Source: Pedobacter fastidiosus
GTDB taxonomy: Bacteria; Bacteroidota; Bacteroidia; Sphingobacteriales; Sphingobacteriaceae
NCBI RefSeq assembly: GCF_014306625.1
Contig: NZ_JACRYL010000007.1
Location: 82,228-146,227 of the forward strand
Direction: 5' to 3'
DNA: 64,000 nucleotides
How positions within the stretch are numbered: position 1 is the first letter of the stretch; every line of letters starts with the position of its first letter. The translations under genes were made by a program, and so were the position numbers. Below the pieces are notes generated by a model. The model saw only the letters and a program-made list of their open reading frames with translations, ran no database searches and was not told the DNA's origin. Of the stretch, positions 15,858-24,560 are shown in pieces.

Positions 15858-17444
15858 ATGGCAAATTTATTCTCTCGTTCCAAACCAAATGCTGTAGCAG
15901 TAATCGAATTATTATTAAAAACTTTAAATGTTAAGGTTAGTAAGACATCAATTAAAACTACTTTAGAGGAACATCCTTATTTTCCAAGTATCCTTTCGGT
16001 AAGTGAAAGTTTAACCGACTGGTATATCGAAAACCAAGTTTATCAAATTAATAAAGAAGAATATAATTCAGATGATTTATTATTTCCTTTAATTGCTCAC
16101 CTAAATGTAAATGGCGGTGTTTTTATTTTAATACATGAAATTAATAATAAACAAATTGCATATAGCAATGAAATCTATAGCCGAGTTTTAATGCATGAAG
16201 CTGATTTTTTAAAAATATGGAGTGGAATAGCACTTCATGCAATAGCTAAAACAATTAGTGGAGAGAAAACTTATCAGATAAATAAAATAAAGGATAAATT
16301 TAATTTTGCCAAAACACCCTTGCTAATTACATTAATCATAGTTTTTGTTTTTTTAGACCTAAATTATAATGCTTTAAGTGTTGGCTATGTGATTTTGTTA
16401 TCACTAAAATTTATTGGTCTGGTAGTGAGCACGTTACTTTTAATGTATAGTATCAATGCTAGCAATCCATTAATTCAAAATCTTTGTAGTTTAGGTAAAA
16501 AAAATAATTGTAATTCAATTTTAAAATCAGATGCTGCAAAGGTTACTAGCTGGCTAACTTGGAGTGAGGTTGGTTTTTGCTACTTTATCTGCAGTCTTTT
16601 GTCCTTGCGACTTATTCCTTCATCTATACATATTTTAGCTTGGCTAAATGTATTCGCTTTACCATATACAGTTTATTCTATTAATTATCAATACAAGAAT
16701 AAAAATTGGTGCATTTTATGTTGTACTGTACAACTATTATTGATTTTAGAATTTGTGGCCAACATTTTTACATTTGATTTTTTCAATATTCAACTTTCAC
16801 CTACCCTAGCTACATCAATACTGTTGGCATTTATCTTTCCAATATTAGGATGGTCATTAATTAAACCTGTTCTCATGAAGGCGGAATCGGCTAACTCTCT
16901 AAAACAACAGCTTAAAAAATTCAAATACAATAGTACTTTGTTTATACAGGCGCTAAAAAGCCAACCAAAATATAATGTTTCTGACGAATTAATGCCTATA
17001 GCTTTAGGCAATCCCAATGCCGAAACAACTATTACAATGGTTAGCAATCCTTTTTGTGGGCCTTGCGCTAAAGCACATCAATTATTAGATGATTTGCTAA
17101 GCTATAGAGATGATATTAAAGTAAAAATCATTTTTTCAACAGCAGATCATGATGATGATAGAAGAACAAAGGTATCTAGACATATCAGTGCTTTGGGTTT
17201 AATTAAAGATACCGCTTTTGTTCAACGTGCCTTAAATAATTGGTATCAGCAAAGCTCCAGAAATTATGAACAATGGGCAATCAAATATCCGATAGAAAAT
17301 AATCATTCATTGAATGAAGTAACGAGGATACAAAAGGCTTGGTGTGAATTAACAGAAATTACATTTACGCCAACGATATTCATAAATGGTTATAAATTAC
17401 CAAATCCATATCAATTTGAAGATATTAAATATTTGTTAGACTAA
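15858..17444 (+). CDS. C39-like / VKOR / thioredoxin fusion, disulfide-forming membrane protein
   Basis: A 528-residue membrane protein with three parts. Residues 1-135 resemble a C39 peptidase-like domain (FPLIAHLNVNGGVFILIHEI) but contain no cysteine and the His of the usual NHFVV is replaced, so it cannot be a cysteine protease. Residues 150-340 form the VKOR membrane domain: loop cysteines C210 and C218, and the redox CxxC at C285-I-L-C288 just inside a helix. Residues 380-528 are a DsbA-like thioredoxin with C400-G-P-C403 and a cis-Pro region (FTPTIF). VKOR oxidises its partner thioredoxin with quinone as acceptor, so this is a self-contained disulfide generator. The next gene encodes a six-cysteine double-glycine-leader peptide, its likely substrate by context. 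Confidence 0.88.
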   Translation: MANLFSRSKPNAVAVIELLLKTLNVKVSKTSIKTTLEEHPYFPSILSVSESLTDWYIENQVYQINKEEYNSDDLLFPLIAHLNVNGGVFILIHEINNKQIAYSNEIYSRVLMHEADFLKIWSGIALHAIAKTISGEKTYQINKIKDKFNFAKTPLLITLIIVFVFLDLNYNALSVGYVILLSLKFIGLVVSTLLLMYSINASNPLIQNLCSLGKKNNCNSILKSDAAKVTSWLTWSEVGFCYFICSLLSLRLIPSSIHILAWLNVFALPYTVYSINYQYKNKNWCILCCTVQLLLILEFVANIFTFDFFNIQLSPTLATSILLAFIFPILGWSLIKPVLMKAESANSLKQQLKKFKYNSTLFIQALKSQPKYNVSDELMPIALGNPNAETTITMVSNPFCGPCAKAHQLLDDLLSYRDDIKVKIIFSTADHDDDRRTKVSRHISALGLIKDTAFVQRALNNWYQQSSRNYEQWAIKYPIENNHSLNEVTRIQKAWCELTEITFTPTIFINGYKLPNPYQFEDIKYLLD

Positions 17445-17638
17445 AAACACTGTCTACTTAGGAAGCCTGCTTGCTGAAGGGCCAGAGATTTTGGCGGGTA
17501 AACTTCAGTGCAAAAGTTGAAACCTTCGCAAATGAAATTGGCGAATAACGAATATGCAGTTATAAAATACATATCGCTTAAGTAAACCTGGCGTGACAGG
17601 ATTACGAAATCTTGACTTACAAAATTAAATTTTATGTT

Positions 17639-17872
17639 ATGAAAAAGTTAAATCTACTCAGCAGGGCTGAGATGAAAAATGTTTTTGGGGGTGGCACTGT
17701 AAGTCCACCTCCAGGAGATACTCATTCTTGCCATGACGGGCCATGTAATTTATATATTAGAAGCACAGGTGAAACATTACAAGGCACATGTTTCAATGGA
17801 ACAACTATATGCGTTTGTGTGGCTGGTGGGTATAGTACAGATCCACATTCGACCAGTGTTTGTGCTAACTAA
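17639..17872 (+). CDS. Six-cysteine peptide with double-glycine leader
   Basis: A 77-residue peptide. The start is the ATG at 17639, giving MKKLNLLSRAEMKNVFGG, a classic 18-residue GG-type leader (hydrophobic/charged helix ending Gly-Gly) as in bacteriocin-like and other peptides exported through C39-peptidase ABC transporters. A TTG start at 17612 would add nine residues and spoil the leader. The mature part of about 59 residues is Gly/Thr/Ser-rich and holds six cysteines (SCHDGPC, GTC, TICVC, SVC), enough for three disulfides. It follows the VKOR-thioredoxin gene by 194 bp and ends in a strong hairpin. No C39 ABC transporter is in the window. Toxin, signal or scaffold role is unknown. Confidence 0.82.
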   Translation: MKKLNLLSRAEMKNVFGGGTVSPPPGDTHSCHDGPCNLYIRSTGETLQGTCFNGTTICVCVAGGYSTDPHSTSVCAN

Positions 17873-17876
17873 TACT

Positions 17877-17904
17877 AAACTAAAGCCTTAATAGGCTTTA
17901 GTTT
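17877..17904 (+). terminator. Hairpin terminator of the peptide gene
   Basis: Perfect 11-bp stem, AAACTAAAGCC with GGCTTTAGTTT, six-base loop, five bases after the stop codon. The T tail is short. Confidence 0.7.
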
Positions 17905-18185
17905 ATGATATTTCTAATCAATTCATACTAAAAGAAGAACCAAGAACTGTGAATTTATCTAAAATAAACAAATCTGATAGATTTTTGTACTCGTCATTTT
18001 ATCTTCAAAATTAGCTATTAACTAAAAAGATTCAATTAAATCAGCTTCCGTTAAGTCCTGTTACAATTACGGAAATGAACAAATCTCTAAAAACAGTTAC
18101 TTATAGTTTAGCAAGAACCAGAGGTAGTAATTGGTTTAATGGTTACGCAAAGCGATGATCTGTTTTAGCAAAAAAAGTTGTCAAA
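17905..18185. other. Non-coding stretch
   Basis: No gene or repeat is supported here beyond the terminator at its left edge. A 27-codon ATG ORF at 18075 has no recognisable product. Confidence 0.4.
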
Positions 18186-18995
18186 TTAAACCTCAAACGC
18201 CCAATTTAAAAAGGCAGGCATTACACTTTCCCAAGTTGGAACATCGTGTTTACCACCAACTTTTTCGAAGTAGAAGATGTTTTCTGGTCGTTTATAACCC
18301 TTATTCAAAAGTCCTTTTACAACATCAATTGTATCATCAATAGAATCGATAATTAGATTTTTATTGCGATCGGCCTTTTCATCTTCCGTTCCGGTCATTA
18401 ACCAAAATTTCATATCTGGTCGGGTCGAAGTATGATCAATAAGATTGTGCATAATTCGATCAGCATCGGTATAACCGTTTGCCAAATCTTTTTTACGCCA
18501 CCAAAAAGCGCCTGAAAAAACGCCAATTGCATCAAAAACCGATGGGTTATTCCAAGCGATATCAAAAGCAGATAAACCGCCTAAAGAAAAACCTGCAAAG
18601 GCAACTCTACCCGTAATCGGCATTGCTATTTTCTTTTTAACGAACGGCAAAAGCTCTTTAATTATAAAATCTGTATATAATTCTGCTTTAGCTCCACGAC
18701 CTTTAAAATCGGGAACGCCCGCAACGCCGTACTCCATTAAACGATCTGGAGATGCTTTAATCGCAACAACAATTAATCTATTGTTTCTTTTATTGTGATG
18801 CGCTTCTTCTAAAATTTCGGTGAAATTCATTTTGGCCACATCCTGACCATCATTTAATAAAAGAAGCTCTATTTTTTCATTTCCCAAAATACCATCGGGC
18901 ACGTAAATATCTATTTCAACCTCGTGCTTTAAAAAAGCAGAAGGAATTTTAAAATTAATGGTATTAACTTTTACTGATAAAATTGTAGTGTACAT
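18186..18995 (-). CDS. Esterase, PF00756 type alpha/beta hydrolase (enterochelin esterase-like)
   Basis: An esterase-D-type hydrolase of about 269 residues. The nucleophile elbow is FAGFSLGGLSA; the acid and His are provided by the region TGTEDEKADRNK and the terminal GGKHDVPTW. The N-terminal block MYTTILSVKVNTINFKIPS starts at 18995; an in-frame ATG at 19016 would add seven residues. There is no signal peptide, so it is cytoplasmic. It is divergent from a second esterase gene that heads an amidoligase operon, and the two share a 150-bp promoter region. By context it may hydrolyse or transacylate the product of that pathway. Confidence 0.85.
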   Translation of the reverse strand: MYTTILSVKVNTINFKIPSAFLKHEVEIDIYVPDGILGNEKIELLLLNDGQDVAKMNFTEILEEAHHNKRNNRLIVVAIKASPDRLMEYGVAGVPDFKGRGAKAELYTDFIIKELLPFVKKKIAMPITGRVAFAGFSLGGLSAFDIAWNNPSVFDAIGVFSGAFWWRKKDLANGYTDADRIMHNLIDHTSTRPDMKFWLMTGTEDEKADRNKNLIIDSIDDTIDVVKGLLNKGYKRPENIFYFEKVGGKHDVPTWESVMPAFLNWAFEV

Positions 18996-19168
18996 AATAT
19001 TCAAATCCCCTATCACAACGGTTTATCGTTCAGAATTCGGGGCAAAGGTACAAATCTTGGTAAACTATTAATTATCAGGAGCCAATTTTTACACTGTGCT
19101 TTTATTTTAGGTCAATTACGTTCTTTTTCTAAAATTTAATTTCTATCTTAAAACATTCAATTTTATAT

Positions 19169-19876
19169 ATGGTTAAAGAAGAACATAAAAAGTGGTACAG
19201 CCCTAATTTGAGTGCTGAAATCGACATGCTCACTTTTGGCCACGGTGGTATCCCTATTCTACTGTTTCCAACGAGCATGGGGCGATATTTCGAAAATAAA
19301 GATTTCAAACTAATAGACTCTGTTGAAGGCTTTATTAACGAAGGAAAGATTAAGATTTATTGTCCTGATGGCATTGATAAATTAAGCTGGTACAACAAAA
19401 GCATACATCCCGCAGATAGAGTAAAAAATCACATTTGGTACGACAAATACCTTCTGGAGGAAGTAGCACCTTTAGCCAGACATGAAACCGGACACAGCAA
19501 AATTATAACCGCCGGTTGTAGTTTTGGAGGTTATCATGCGGCCAATTTTGCATTTCGGCATCCATGGTTAGTCAGCCATATGTTTAGTATGAGTGGCGCA
19601 TTTGATATTACTGGCCAATTGGATGGTTTTTATAATGACGACGTGTATTTCAACAATCCTGTAGATTATCTGCTTAACAACAGCAATCCAGAATTACATT
19701 ATTTGAAGATCGTTTTAGGCACGTCGGATCGAGATATGTGCAAACCGGATAACGAGCGCTTATCTCAAATATTGGCCCAAAAAGGAATTGATCATTGGCT
19801 GGATATTAGACCAAATGCAGATCATGATTGGCCAATTTGGCGAGAAATGTTTCCGAATTATATAGCACAATTATAG
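19169..19876 (+). CDS. Esterase, PF00756 type, first gene of the amidoligase operon
   Basis: A 235-residue alpha/beta hydrolase related to the divergent neighbour but shorter. The nucleophile motif is ITAGCSFGGYHAANFAF, the His is in NADHDWPIW, and the N-terminal strand block is EIDMLTFGHGGIPILLFPTS. The SFGGY elbow is the pattern seen in esterases embedded in ATP-grasp/amidoligase operons. It is followed after 79 bp by an ATP-grasp gene on the same strand. No export signal. Substrate unknown. Confidence 0.85.
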   Translation: MVKEEHKKWYSPNLSAEIDMLTFGHGGIPILLFPTSMGRYFENKDFKLIDSVEGFINEGKIKIYCPDGIDKLSWYNKSIHPADRVKNHIWYDKYLLEEVAPLARHETGHSKIITAGCSFGGYHAANFAFRHPWLVSHMFSMSGAFDITGQLDGFYNDDVYFNNPVDYLLNNSNPELHYLKIVLGTSDRDMCKPDNERLSQILAQKGIDHWLDIRPNADHDWPIWREMFPNYIAQL

Positions 19877-19955
19877 TTTCAATATTTAAACAATTTAGCA
19901 ATAGAACAATTGATCAGTTATACTGATTACATATTTTAAACATAAAAAAGTACCA

Positions 19956-21029
19956 ATGAAGAAAATAGGGATTTTATTTGGCCAGGAACGTTCTTTTCCT
20001 GAAGCCGTAATCGAGCGAATTAACCAAAAAGCAGAAAAAGGCATCACCGCTGAAGCTGTTAAAATTGACAAAATATTTCAAAATGAACCTTTGGATTACG
20101 CCGTAATTATCGATCGTATTTCTCAGGATGTTCCATTTTACCGTGCATCTTTAAAAAATGCAGCAATAACTGGAACTGCAGTAATTAATAACCCATTTTG
20201 GTGGAGTGCCGATGAAAAGTTTTTTAATAACGCATTAGCGGAACAAATTGGTGTTCCAGTGCCAAAAACGGCACTAATTCCATCAAGAGAGCATCCTACA
20301 GGTACAACTGGTGATTCTTTTTCTAACTTAACAATGCCATTAAACTGGGATGCAATTTTTGAATATACAGGCTTTCCTGCTTACATGAAACCTTATGATG
20401 GTGGTGGATGGAGAGATGTTTATAAACTTCATGATAAGGAAGATTTCTTTGATAAACACAGCGGAACCCAACAATTGGTAATGCTTTTACAGGAAGAAAT
20501 TATTTTCGATGAGTATTTTAGATGTTATTGCATTGGTGGCAAACATGTTCGCATTATGCAATACGATCCACGTAACCCGCATCATTTACGTTATGCGGTA
20601 GATAAAGCACCATCAAGCGAAAAACTTTTAAAAACGGTAGAAGAATATACGCTTAAATTGTGCAATTATTTGGGTTACGATTTTAATACAGTAGAATTTG
20701 CTGTACGAGATGGAATTCCAATTGCTATCGATTTCTGTAATCCTGCACCAGATGCTGATATTAAAAGTGTAGGACAAGAAAATTTTGACTGGGTTGTAGA
20801 AACTACTGCAAATTATGCAATCGAAAGAGCTAAAGCTCAAAAAGATGGTCAAGACAATTTAACATGGGGCGAATACATTAAATCTTCCGTTGCGGGCAAG
20901 CCTTTAATGGCAAAAGCATCGACTTCTAAATCAACAGCAAAACTTGAAGCGACTAAAAAAGCTGTAGCTCCAAAAGCGACTGCAGAGAAAGCACCAGCTA
21001 AGCCGAAAAAAGCATCAACCAAAAAATAA
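19956..21029 (+). CDS. ATP-grasp ligase with Lys/Ala-rich tail
   Basis: A 357-residue protein. The ATP-grasp core shows a pre-ATP domain (KKIGILFGQERSFPEAVI), a lysine strand with glycine loop (YMKPYDGGGWRDVYKL, about 143-158), a hinge-strand (VMLLQEEIIFDEYFRCYC) and the metal-binding end (NTVEFAVRDGIPIAIDFCNPAPDAD). Such enzymes join a carboxylate to an amine through an acyl-phosphate. The last 50 residues after about 308 are almost entirely Lys, Ala, Thr, Ser and Pro (KKAVAPKAT, KAPAKPKKAS), a histone H1-like tail that is probably disordered. It lies 28 bp before the GCS2-type ligase gene, in one operon. Confidence 0.88.
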   Translation: MKKIGILFGQERSFPEAVIERINQKAEKGITAEAVKIDKIFQNEPLDYAVIIDRISQDVPFYRASLKNAAITGTAVINNPFWWSADEKFFNNALAEQIGVPVPKTALIPSREHPTGTTGDSFSNLTMPLNWDAIFEYTGFPAYMKPYDGGGWRDVYKLHDKEDFFDKHSGTQQLVMLLQEEIIFDEYFRCYCIGGKHVRIMQYDPRNPHHLRYAVDKAPSSEKLLKTVEEYTLKLCNYLGYDFNTVEFAVRDGIPIAIDFCNPAPDADIKSVGQENFDWVVETTANYAIERAKAQKDGQDNLTWGEYIKSSVAGKPLMAKASTSKSTAKLEATKKAVAPKATAEKAPAKPKKASTKK

Positions 21030-21057
21030 AAGGGGATCTAAATTAAACATTACTAGG

Positions 21058-22158
21058 ATGAATGAATTCACGCTTGGGATAGAGGAAGAGTACATGGTAA
21101 TTGATCCCGTTACCAGGGAATTAACCTCTCACGACCAAAAAATTGTAGAAGCTGCACAAAAAATTCACAAAGATCAGGTTAAGGCAGAAATGCATCAAGC
21201 TGTTGTAGAAGTGGGCACAGGCATTTGCAAAACAACTGAAGAAGCTCGTAAAGAAATTTCGCAACTGCGTTATACAGTTTCACAACTTGCTGGCGAACAA
21301 GGCTTACGCATTGGCGCAGCAGGTACACACCCATTTTCACATTGGGAAAAACAATTGATAACAGAACATCCCCGTTATAACGAAATTGTAAATGAACTAC
21401 AGGAAGCTGCCCGTTCTAATTTAATTTTCGGATTGCACGTTCACGTAGGTTTCCAATCTCGCGAACTGGCCATCCACATTGCAAATCAGGTGCGCTACTT
21501 TTTGCCACATGTTTTTGCTTTATCAACAAATTCTCCTTTCTGGGAATCGAGAAATACAGGCTATAAATCTTTTAGAACCAAGATTTTTGATAAATTTCCT
21601 AGAACTGGAATTCCAGATATTTTTAACAGTATTGAGGATTACGATAACTACGTAAAACTGCTGATTAAAACCAATTGCATGGACAATGCAAAGAAAATTT
21701 GGTGGGATATTCGCGTTCATCCTTTCTTTGATACCGTAGAATTCCGCATTTGCGATTGCCCAATGTTAATAGATGAAACAATGGCTTTTACTGCATTATT
21801 CCAAGCATTGTGTGCTAAGTTGTATAAACTTCGTTTGCAAAATATGGAGTTTATCAGTTATTCCAGAGCCTTAATTAACGAAAATAAATGGCGTGCTGCT
21901 CGTTACGGAATTGATGGCAACTTAATCGATTTTGGTAAAGAAATGGAAGTAAATTGCCGTAATTTAGTTTTAGAATTATTGGATTTTGTTGATGATGTGG
22001 TGGATGAATTAGGATGCAGAAATGATTTGAATTACGTTCATAAAATACTTGAGCAAGGTACCGGAGCAGATAGACAGTTGGCTGTTTATGCACAAACTGG
22101 TAGCTTTGAAGCGGTGGTTGATTACATTACAACCCAAACACTTATTGGCGCAAAGTAA
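21058..22158 (+). CDS. YbdK-like carboxylate-amine ligase (GCS2 family)
   Basis: A 366-residue glutamate-cysteine ligase type 2 family member at the usual length. It opens with FTLGIEEEYMVIDP, the Glu-rich metal site of the glutamine-synthetase-like fold, and has AGTHPFSHW, HVHVGF and WWDIRVHPFFDTVEFRICDCP, all conserved in YbdK-type enzymes. These ligate a carboxylate to an amine with ATP; the E. coli YbdK has weak gamma-glutamylcysteine ligase activity. Between an ATP-grasp gene and a glutamine amidotransferase gene (6 bp gap), it is more likely to act in a dedicated pathway than in glutathione synthesis. Confidence 0.93.
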   Translation: MNEFTLGIEEEYMVIDPVTRELTSHDQKIVEAAQKIHKDQVKAEMHQAVVEVGTGICKTTEEARKEISQLRYTVSQLAGEQGLRIGAAGTHPFSHWEKQLITEHPRYNEIVNELQEAARSNLIFGLHVHVGFQSRELAIHIANQVRYFLPHVFALSTNSPFWESRNTGYKSFRTKIFDKFPRTGIPDIFNSIEDYDNYVKLLIKTNCMDNAKKIWWDIRVHPFFDTVEFRICDCPMLIDETMAFTALFQALCAKLYKLRLQNMEFISYSRALINENKWRAARYGIDGNLIDFGKEMEVNCRNLVLELLDFVDDVVDELGCRNDLNYVHKILEQGTGADRQLAVYAQTGSFEAVVDYITTQTLIGAK

Positions 22159-22164
22159 ATTATA

Positions 22165-22992
22165 ATGGATAAAAATAGTTTAAAGGTCGCCGTTATTGAT
22201 ATGAATAACGGCGCTCCTAATCAGGGTATGCGGGGAATTCAGGAAATTTTATCCCGCTTCAGAAACGAACACAACCTAAATCTTTCTTTCGATATTTTCG
22301 ATTTAAGACAAAAAGGAGAAATTCCAAGCATCGATTATGATGCATATATTTCTAGCGGTGGCCCTGGAAGTCCTCTCGAGAGCAAGGGCGAGCAATGGGA
22401 AAATGATTTTTTTAATCTTCTCGATCAAATCGAAAACTTCAATGCAACACATGAAGATAAAAAGAAATATGCTTTTTTAATTTGCCATTCCTTTCAGTTG
22501 GCTTGCCGTAAATATAACCTGGGCAATGTAACTGAACGCCGATCTAATGCTTTTGGAATTTTTCCAATTACCCTTACTGAAAATGGAGAAAAGGATGAGA
22601 TTTTTAATGGAATTACCAATCCATTTTTCTCAGTTGATAGTCGCGATTGGCAAGTAATAGAGCCAGATTTTGATGCTTTTGAAGCTAAAGGCGCTAAACT
22701 TTTAGCGATTGAAAAAGAACGTAAACATATTGATTTAGAACGCTGTATGATGTCAATTCGTTTTTCTAACGAAATCGTCGGAACTCAATTTCATCCTGAG
22801 GCTGATCCAGTTGGAATGAAAATGTATTTACTTCAAGATGAAAAGAAAAAAGTAATTATTGATACGCATGGCGAAGCTAAATATTTCGATATGTTAAACA
22901 GCTTGGATGATCCTGCGAGAATCGTACTTACCCAAAGCGTTATTTTACCTAACTTTTTACAAAAAGCAATCGGGAGTTTTCAAGAAGCATAA
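22165..22992 (+). CDS. Class I glutamine amidotransferase-like protein
   Basis: A 275-residue GATase1. The nucleophile motif is FLICHSFQLAC with Cys107; the His-Glu pair is in TQFHPEAD (His210, Glu212), so the triad is complete. SSGGPGSP (about 64-71) is the usual oxyanion loop. Such domains hydrolyse glutamine to deliver ammonia, or act as gamma-glutamyl hydrolases. Because the neighbours are carboxylate-amine ligases it may supply ammonia or release gamma-glutamyl groups; the sequence cannot distinguish these. It follows the GCS2 gene by 6 bp. Confidence 0.9.
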   Translation: MDKNSLKVAVIDMNNGAPNQGMRGIQEILSRFRNEHNLNLSFDIFDLRQKGEIPSIDYDAYISSGGPGSPLESKGEQWENDFFNLLDQIENFNATHEDKKKYAFLICHSFQLACRKYNLGNVTERRSNAFGIFPITLTENGEKDEIFNGITNPFFSVDSRDWQVIEPDFDAFEAKGAKLLAIEKERKHIDLERCMMSIRFSNEIVGTQFHPEADPVGMKMYLLQDEKKKVIIDTHGEAKYFDMLNSLDDPARIVLTQSVILPNFLQKAIGSFQEA

Positions 22993-23028
22993 AGTCAAAA
23001 AATCAATTTTATTTATTTTTTAGGCGGT

Positions 23029-23111
23029 CGTCATTGCGAGGAACGAAGCAATCTTAAAACGCTCGCTAATCAACTCATTGCAGTGAGATTGCTTCGTGCC
23101 TCGCAATGACG
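23029..23111. repeat. REP-like palindrome (CGTCATTGCGAGG type)
   Basis: Arms CGTCATTGCGAGGAACGAAG (23029 onward) and CTTCGTGCCTCGCAATGACG (to 23111) pair over about 26 bases, with a 31-base loop. Another full copy is at 47419-47494 and a half copy at 50226-50250. It lies between two amidoligase-operon genes. Confidence 0.9.
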
Positions 23112-23132
23112 ATATTATTAAAAGAATAGCAT

Positions 23133-24320
23133 ATGATACCAGCTCAAAGACATAAGTTTAACCAGCAATTTACTGTAGAGAAATACCAAGGCTTTATGCA
23201 AAAGCTACAGAATGGTTATCCAGAAATACCCTTTAGAGTTGCAGAAACTCCAGTTTTTATTCCAAAAGCTTTAAAAGAAAAATTAACTTTAGCTGGTGAA
23301 GAAATCGTAAATCTGATAAAACAGCCAAACTTTAAAGCTCTAACACAAAAATCTATTCCGACTAGTTGGAATGTTCCAAACGAAAACGAGCAACCCCACT
23401 TCTTAACTTTTGATTTTGGAATCTGCAAAAATGATGCTGGCGAACTTACGCCTATGTTAATCGAAATGCAGGGCTTCCCCTCTTTGTATGGTTTTCAAAA
23501 TCATCTTTCGAAAACTTACCGAGATTGTTATGAAATCGACAAGACTGTCAATCATTTTTTAAATGGCTTTAACGAGGAAAAATACATTCAATTATTTAAG
23601 GAAGTTATACTTGGCAAACATCAACCACATGAAGTAGCCTTGATGGATGTTGATGCTCCAAATCAAAAAACAGCTATAGATTTCTTCGTGACACAGAAAA
23701 TGTTGGGCATAAAAATATTAGCGCTCGAAGATATTAAGCAGGTTGGGAAACAGTTATTTTATGAGGAAGAAGGGAAGCTAATTCAATTAAAGAGGATTTA
23801 TAACCGTCTTATTTTTGATGAAGTTGCTAATAATACTGAAATTTTTAAGGGTAGCTTCGATCCTAGAGAAGAATTAGATATTGAGTGGGTAACGCATCCG
23901 AATTGGTTTTACAGAGTCAGTAAATATACCATGCCATTTCTAAAAAGTGAGTTTGTTCCGGAAACGCGTTTTTTAAATGAAGTTGAAACCGTACCAACAG
24001 ATTTAGAAAATTATGTTTTGAAACCGCTTTTCTCTTTTGCGGGCATGGGTGTTATTATCGATGTTACTGAAAGTGACATTAAAGGTATTCCAGATCCTGA
24101 AAACTGGATTTTGCAGAAAAAGGTCAATTATGAACCTGCCGTTCAAGCCCCAGATGGAGGCGTTAAAGCCGAAATTAGAATGATGTACTTATGGCCAGAT
24201 GGCGGGGAGCCTCAGCTTTGCATTAATTTAGCTCGATTAAGTAGAGGAAAAATGATTGGCGTAAGGTATAATGCAGATTTTGACTGGGTTGGCGGAACGG
24301 TTGGTTTTATGGAGGAATGA
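23133..24320 (+). CDS. Second ATP-grasp-like protein of the amidoligase cluster
   Basis: A 395-residue protein of the kind usually listed as hypothetical. The C-terminal half has an ATP-grasp-like order: VLKPLFSFAGMGVIIDV (lysine strand plus glycine loop), WILQKKVNYEP (hinge with acidic/basic residues), GGVKAEIRMMYLWPDGG and LCINLARLSRGKMIGVRYN (metal-site region). The N-terminal half (EMQGFPSLYGFQNHLSKTY, then LMDVDAPNQKTAIDFF) fits the pre-ATP domain of permuted ATP-grasp/glutathionylspermidine-synthase-like enzymes. It is separated from the preceding operon genes by the palindrome at 23029, so it may have its own mRNA level. Function beyond ligase is unknown. Confidence 0.7.
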   Translation: MIPAQRHKFNQQFTVEKYQGFMQKLQNGYPEIPFRVAETPVFIPKALKEKLTLAGEEIVNLIKQPNFKALTQKSIPTSWNVPNENEQPHFLTFDFGICKNDAGELTPMLIEMQGFPSLYGFQNHLSKTYRDCYEIDKTVNHFLNGFNEEKYIQLFKEVILGKHQPHEVALMDVDAPNQKTAIDFFVTQKMLGIKILALEDIKQVGKQLFYEEEGKLIQLKRIYNRLIFDEVANNTEIFKGSFDPREELDIEWVTHPNWFYRVSKYTMPFLKSEFVPETRFLNEVETVPTDLENYVLKPLFSFAGMGVIIDVTESDIKGIPDPENWILQKKVNYEPAVQAPDGGVKAEIRMMYLWPDGGEPQLCINLARLSRGKMIGVRYNADFDWVGGTVGFMEE

Positions 24321-24389
24321 TCTTGCATAAGATCAACCTTTTTACATTTTACTGAAACCCAAATCATAAAAGCAACTTATATTTGTGCT

Positions 24390-24548
24390 ATGAATATTCA
24401 AACCATTTTAGTCTTTTTACTTTTTGCGGTTGCATTGGTATATGTTGGCCGATTGGTTTATAAATCTTTACAGGTTAAAAAAGATGGCTGCGGAGGCAAC
24501 TGCAAATGCGGTGTAGATTTTTCTGACATCAAGCCTGTTAAAAAGTAA
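24390..24548 (+). CDS. FeoB-associated Cys-rich membrane peptide
   Basis: A 52-residue protein. Residues 4-24 are one membrane segment (IQTILVFLLFAVALVYVGRL), followed by a cytoplasmic tail with the pattern DGCGGNCKCG (Cys34, Cys38, Cys40), the signature of the small FeoB-associated proteins of Bacteroidota. These accompany the ferrous iron transporter FeoB and may bind metal or an Fe-S centre. No FeoA or FeoB gene is in the window; the neighbour is a Crp/Fnr regulator 12 bp downstream. Confidence 0.75.
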   Translation: MNIQTILVFLLFAVALVYVGRLVYKSLQVKKDGCGGNCKCGVDFSDIKPVKK

Positions 24549-24560
24549 CCCGCTCTCTTT

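Noticed and set aside
15858..16262. N-terminal domain of the VKOR fusion as an active C39 protease
   Set aside because: There is no cysteine before residue 210 and the expected His context is altered, so the catalytic pair is missing.
18075..18158. A 27-codon ATG frame with a possible upstream extension, in the spacer beside the peptide terminator
   Set aside because: Too short, no leader motif, no recognised family; it may be a gene remnant but nothing supports it.
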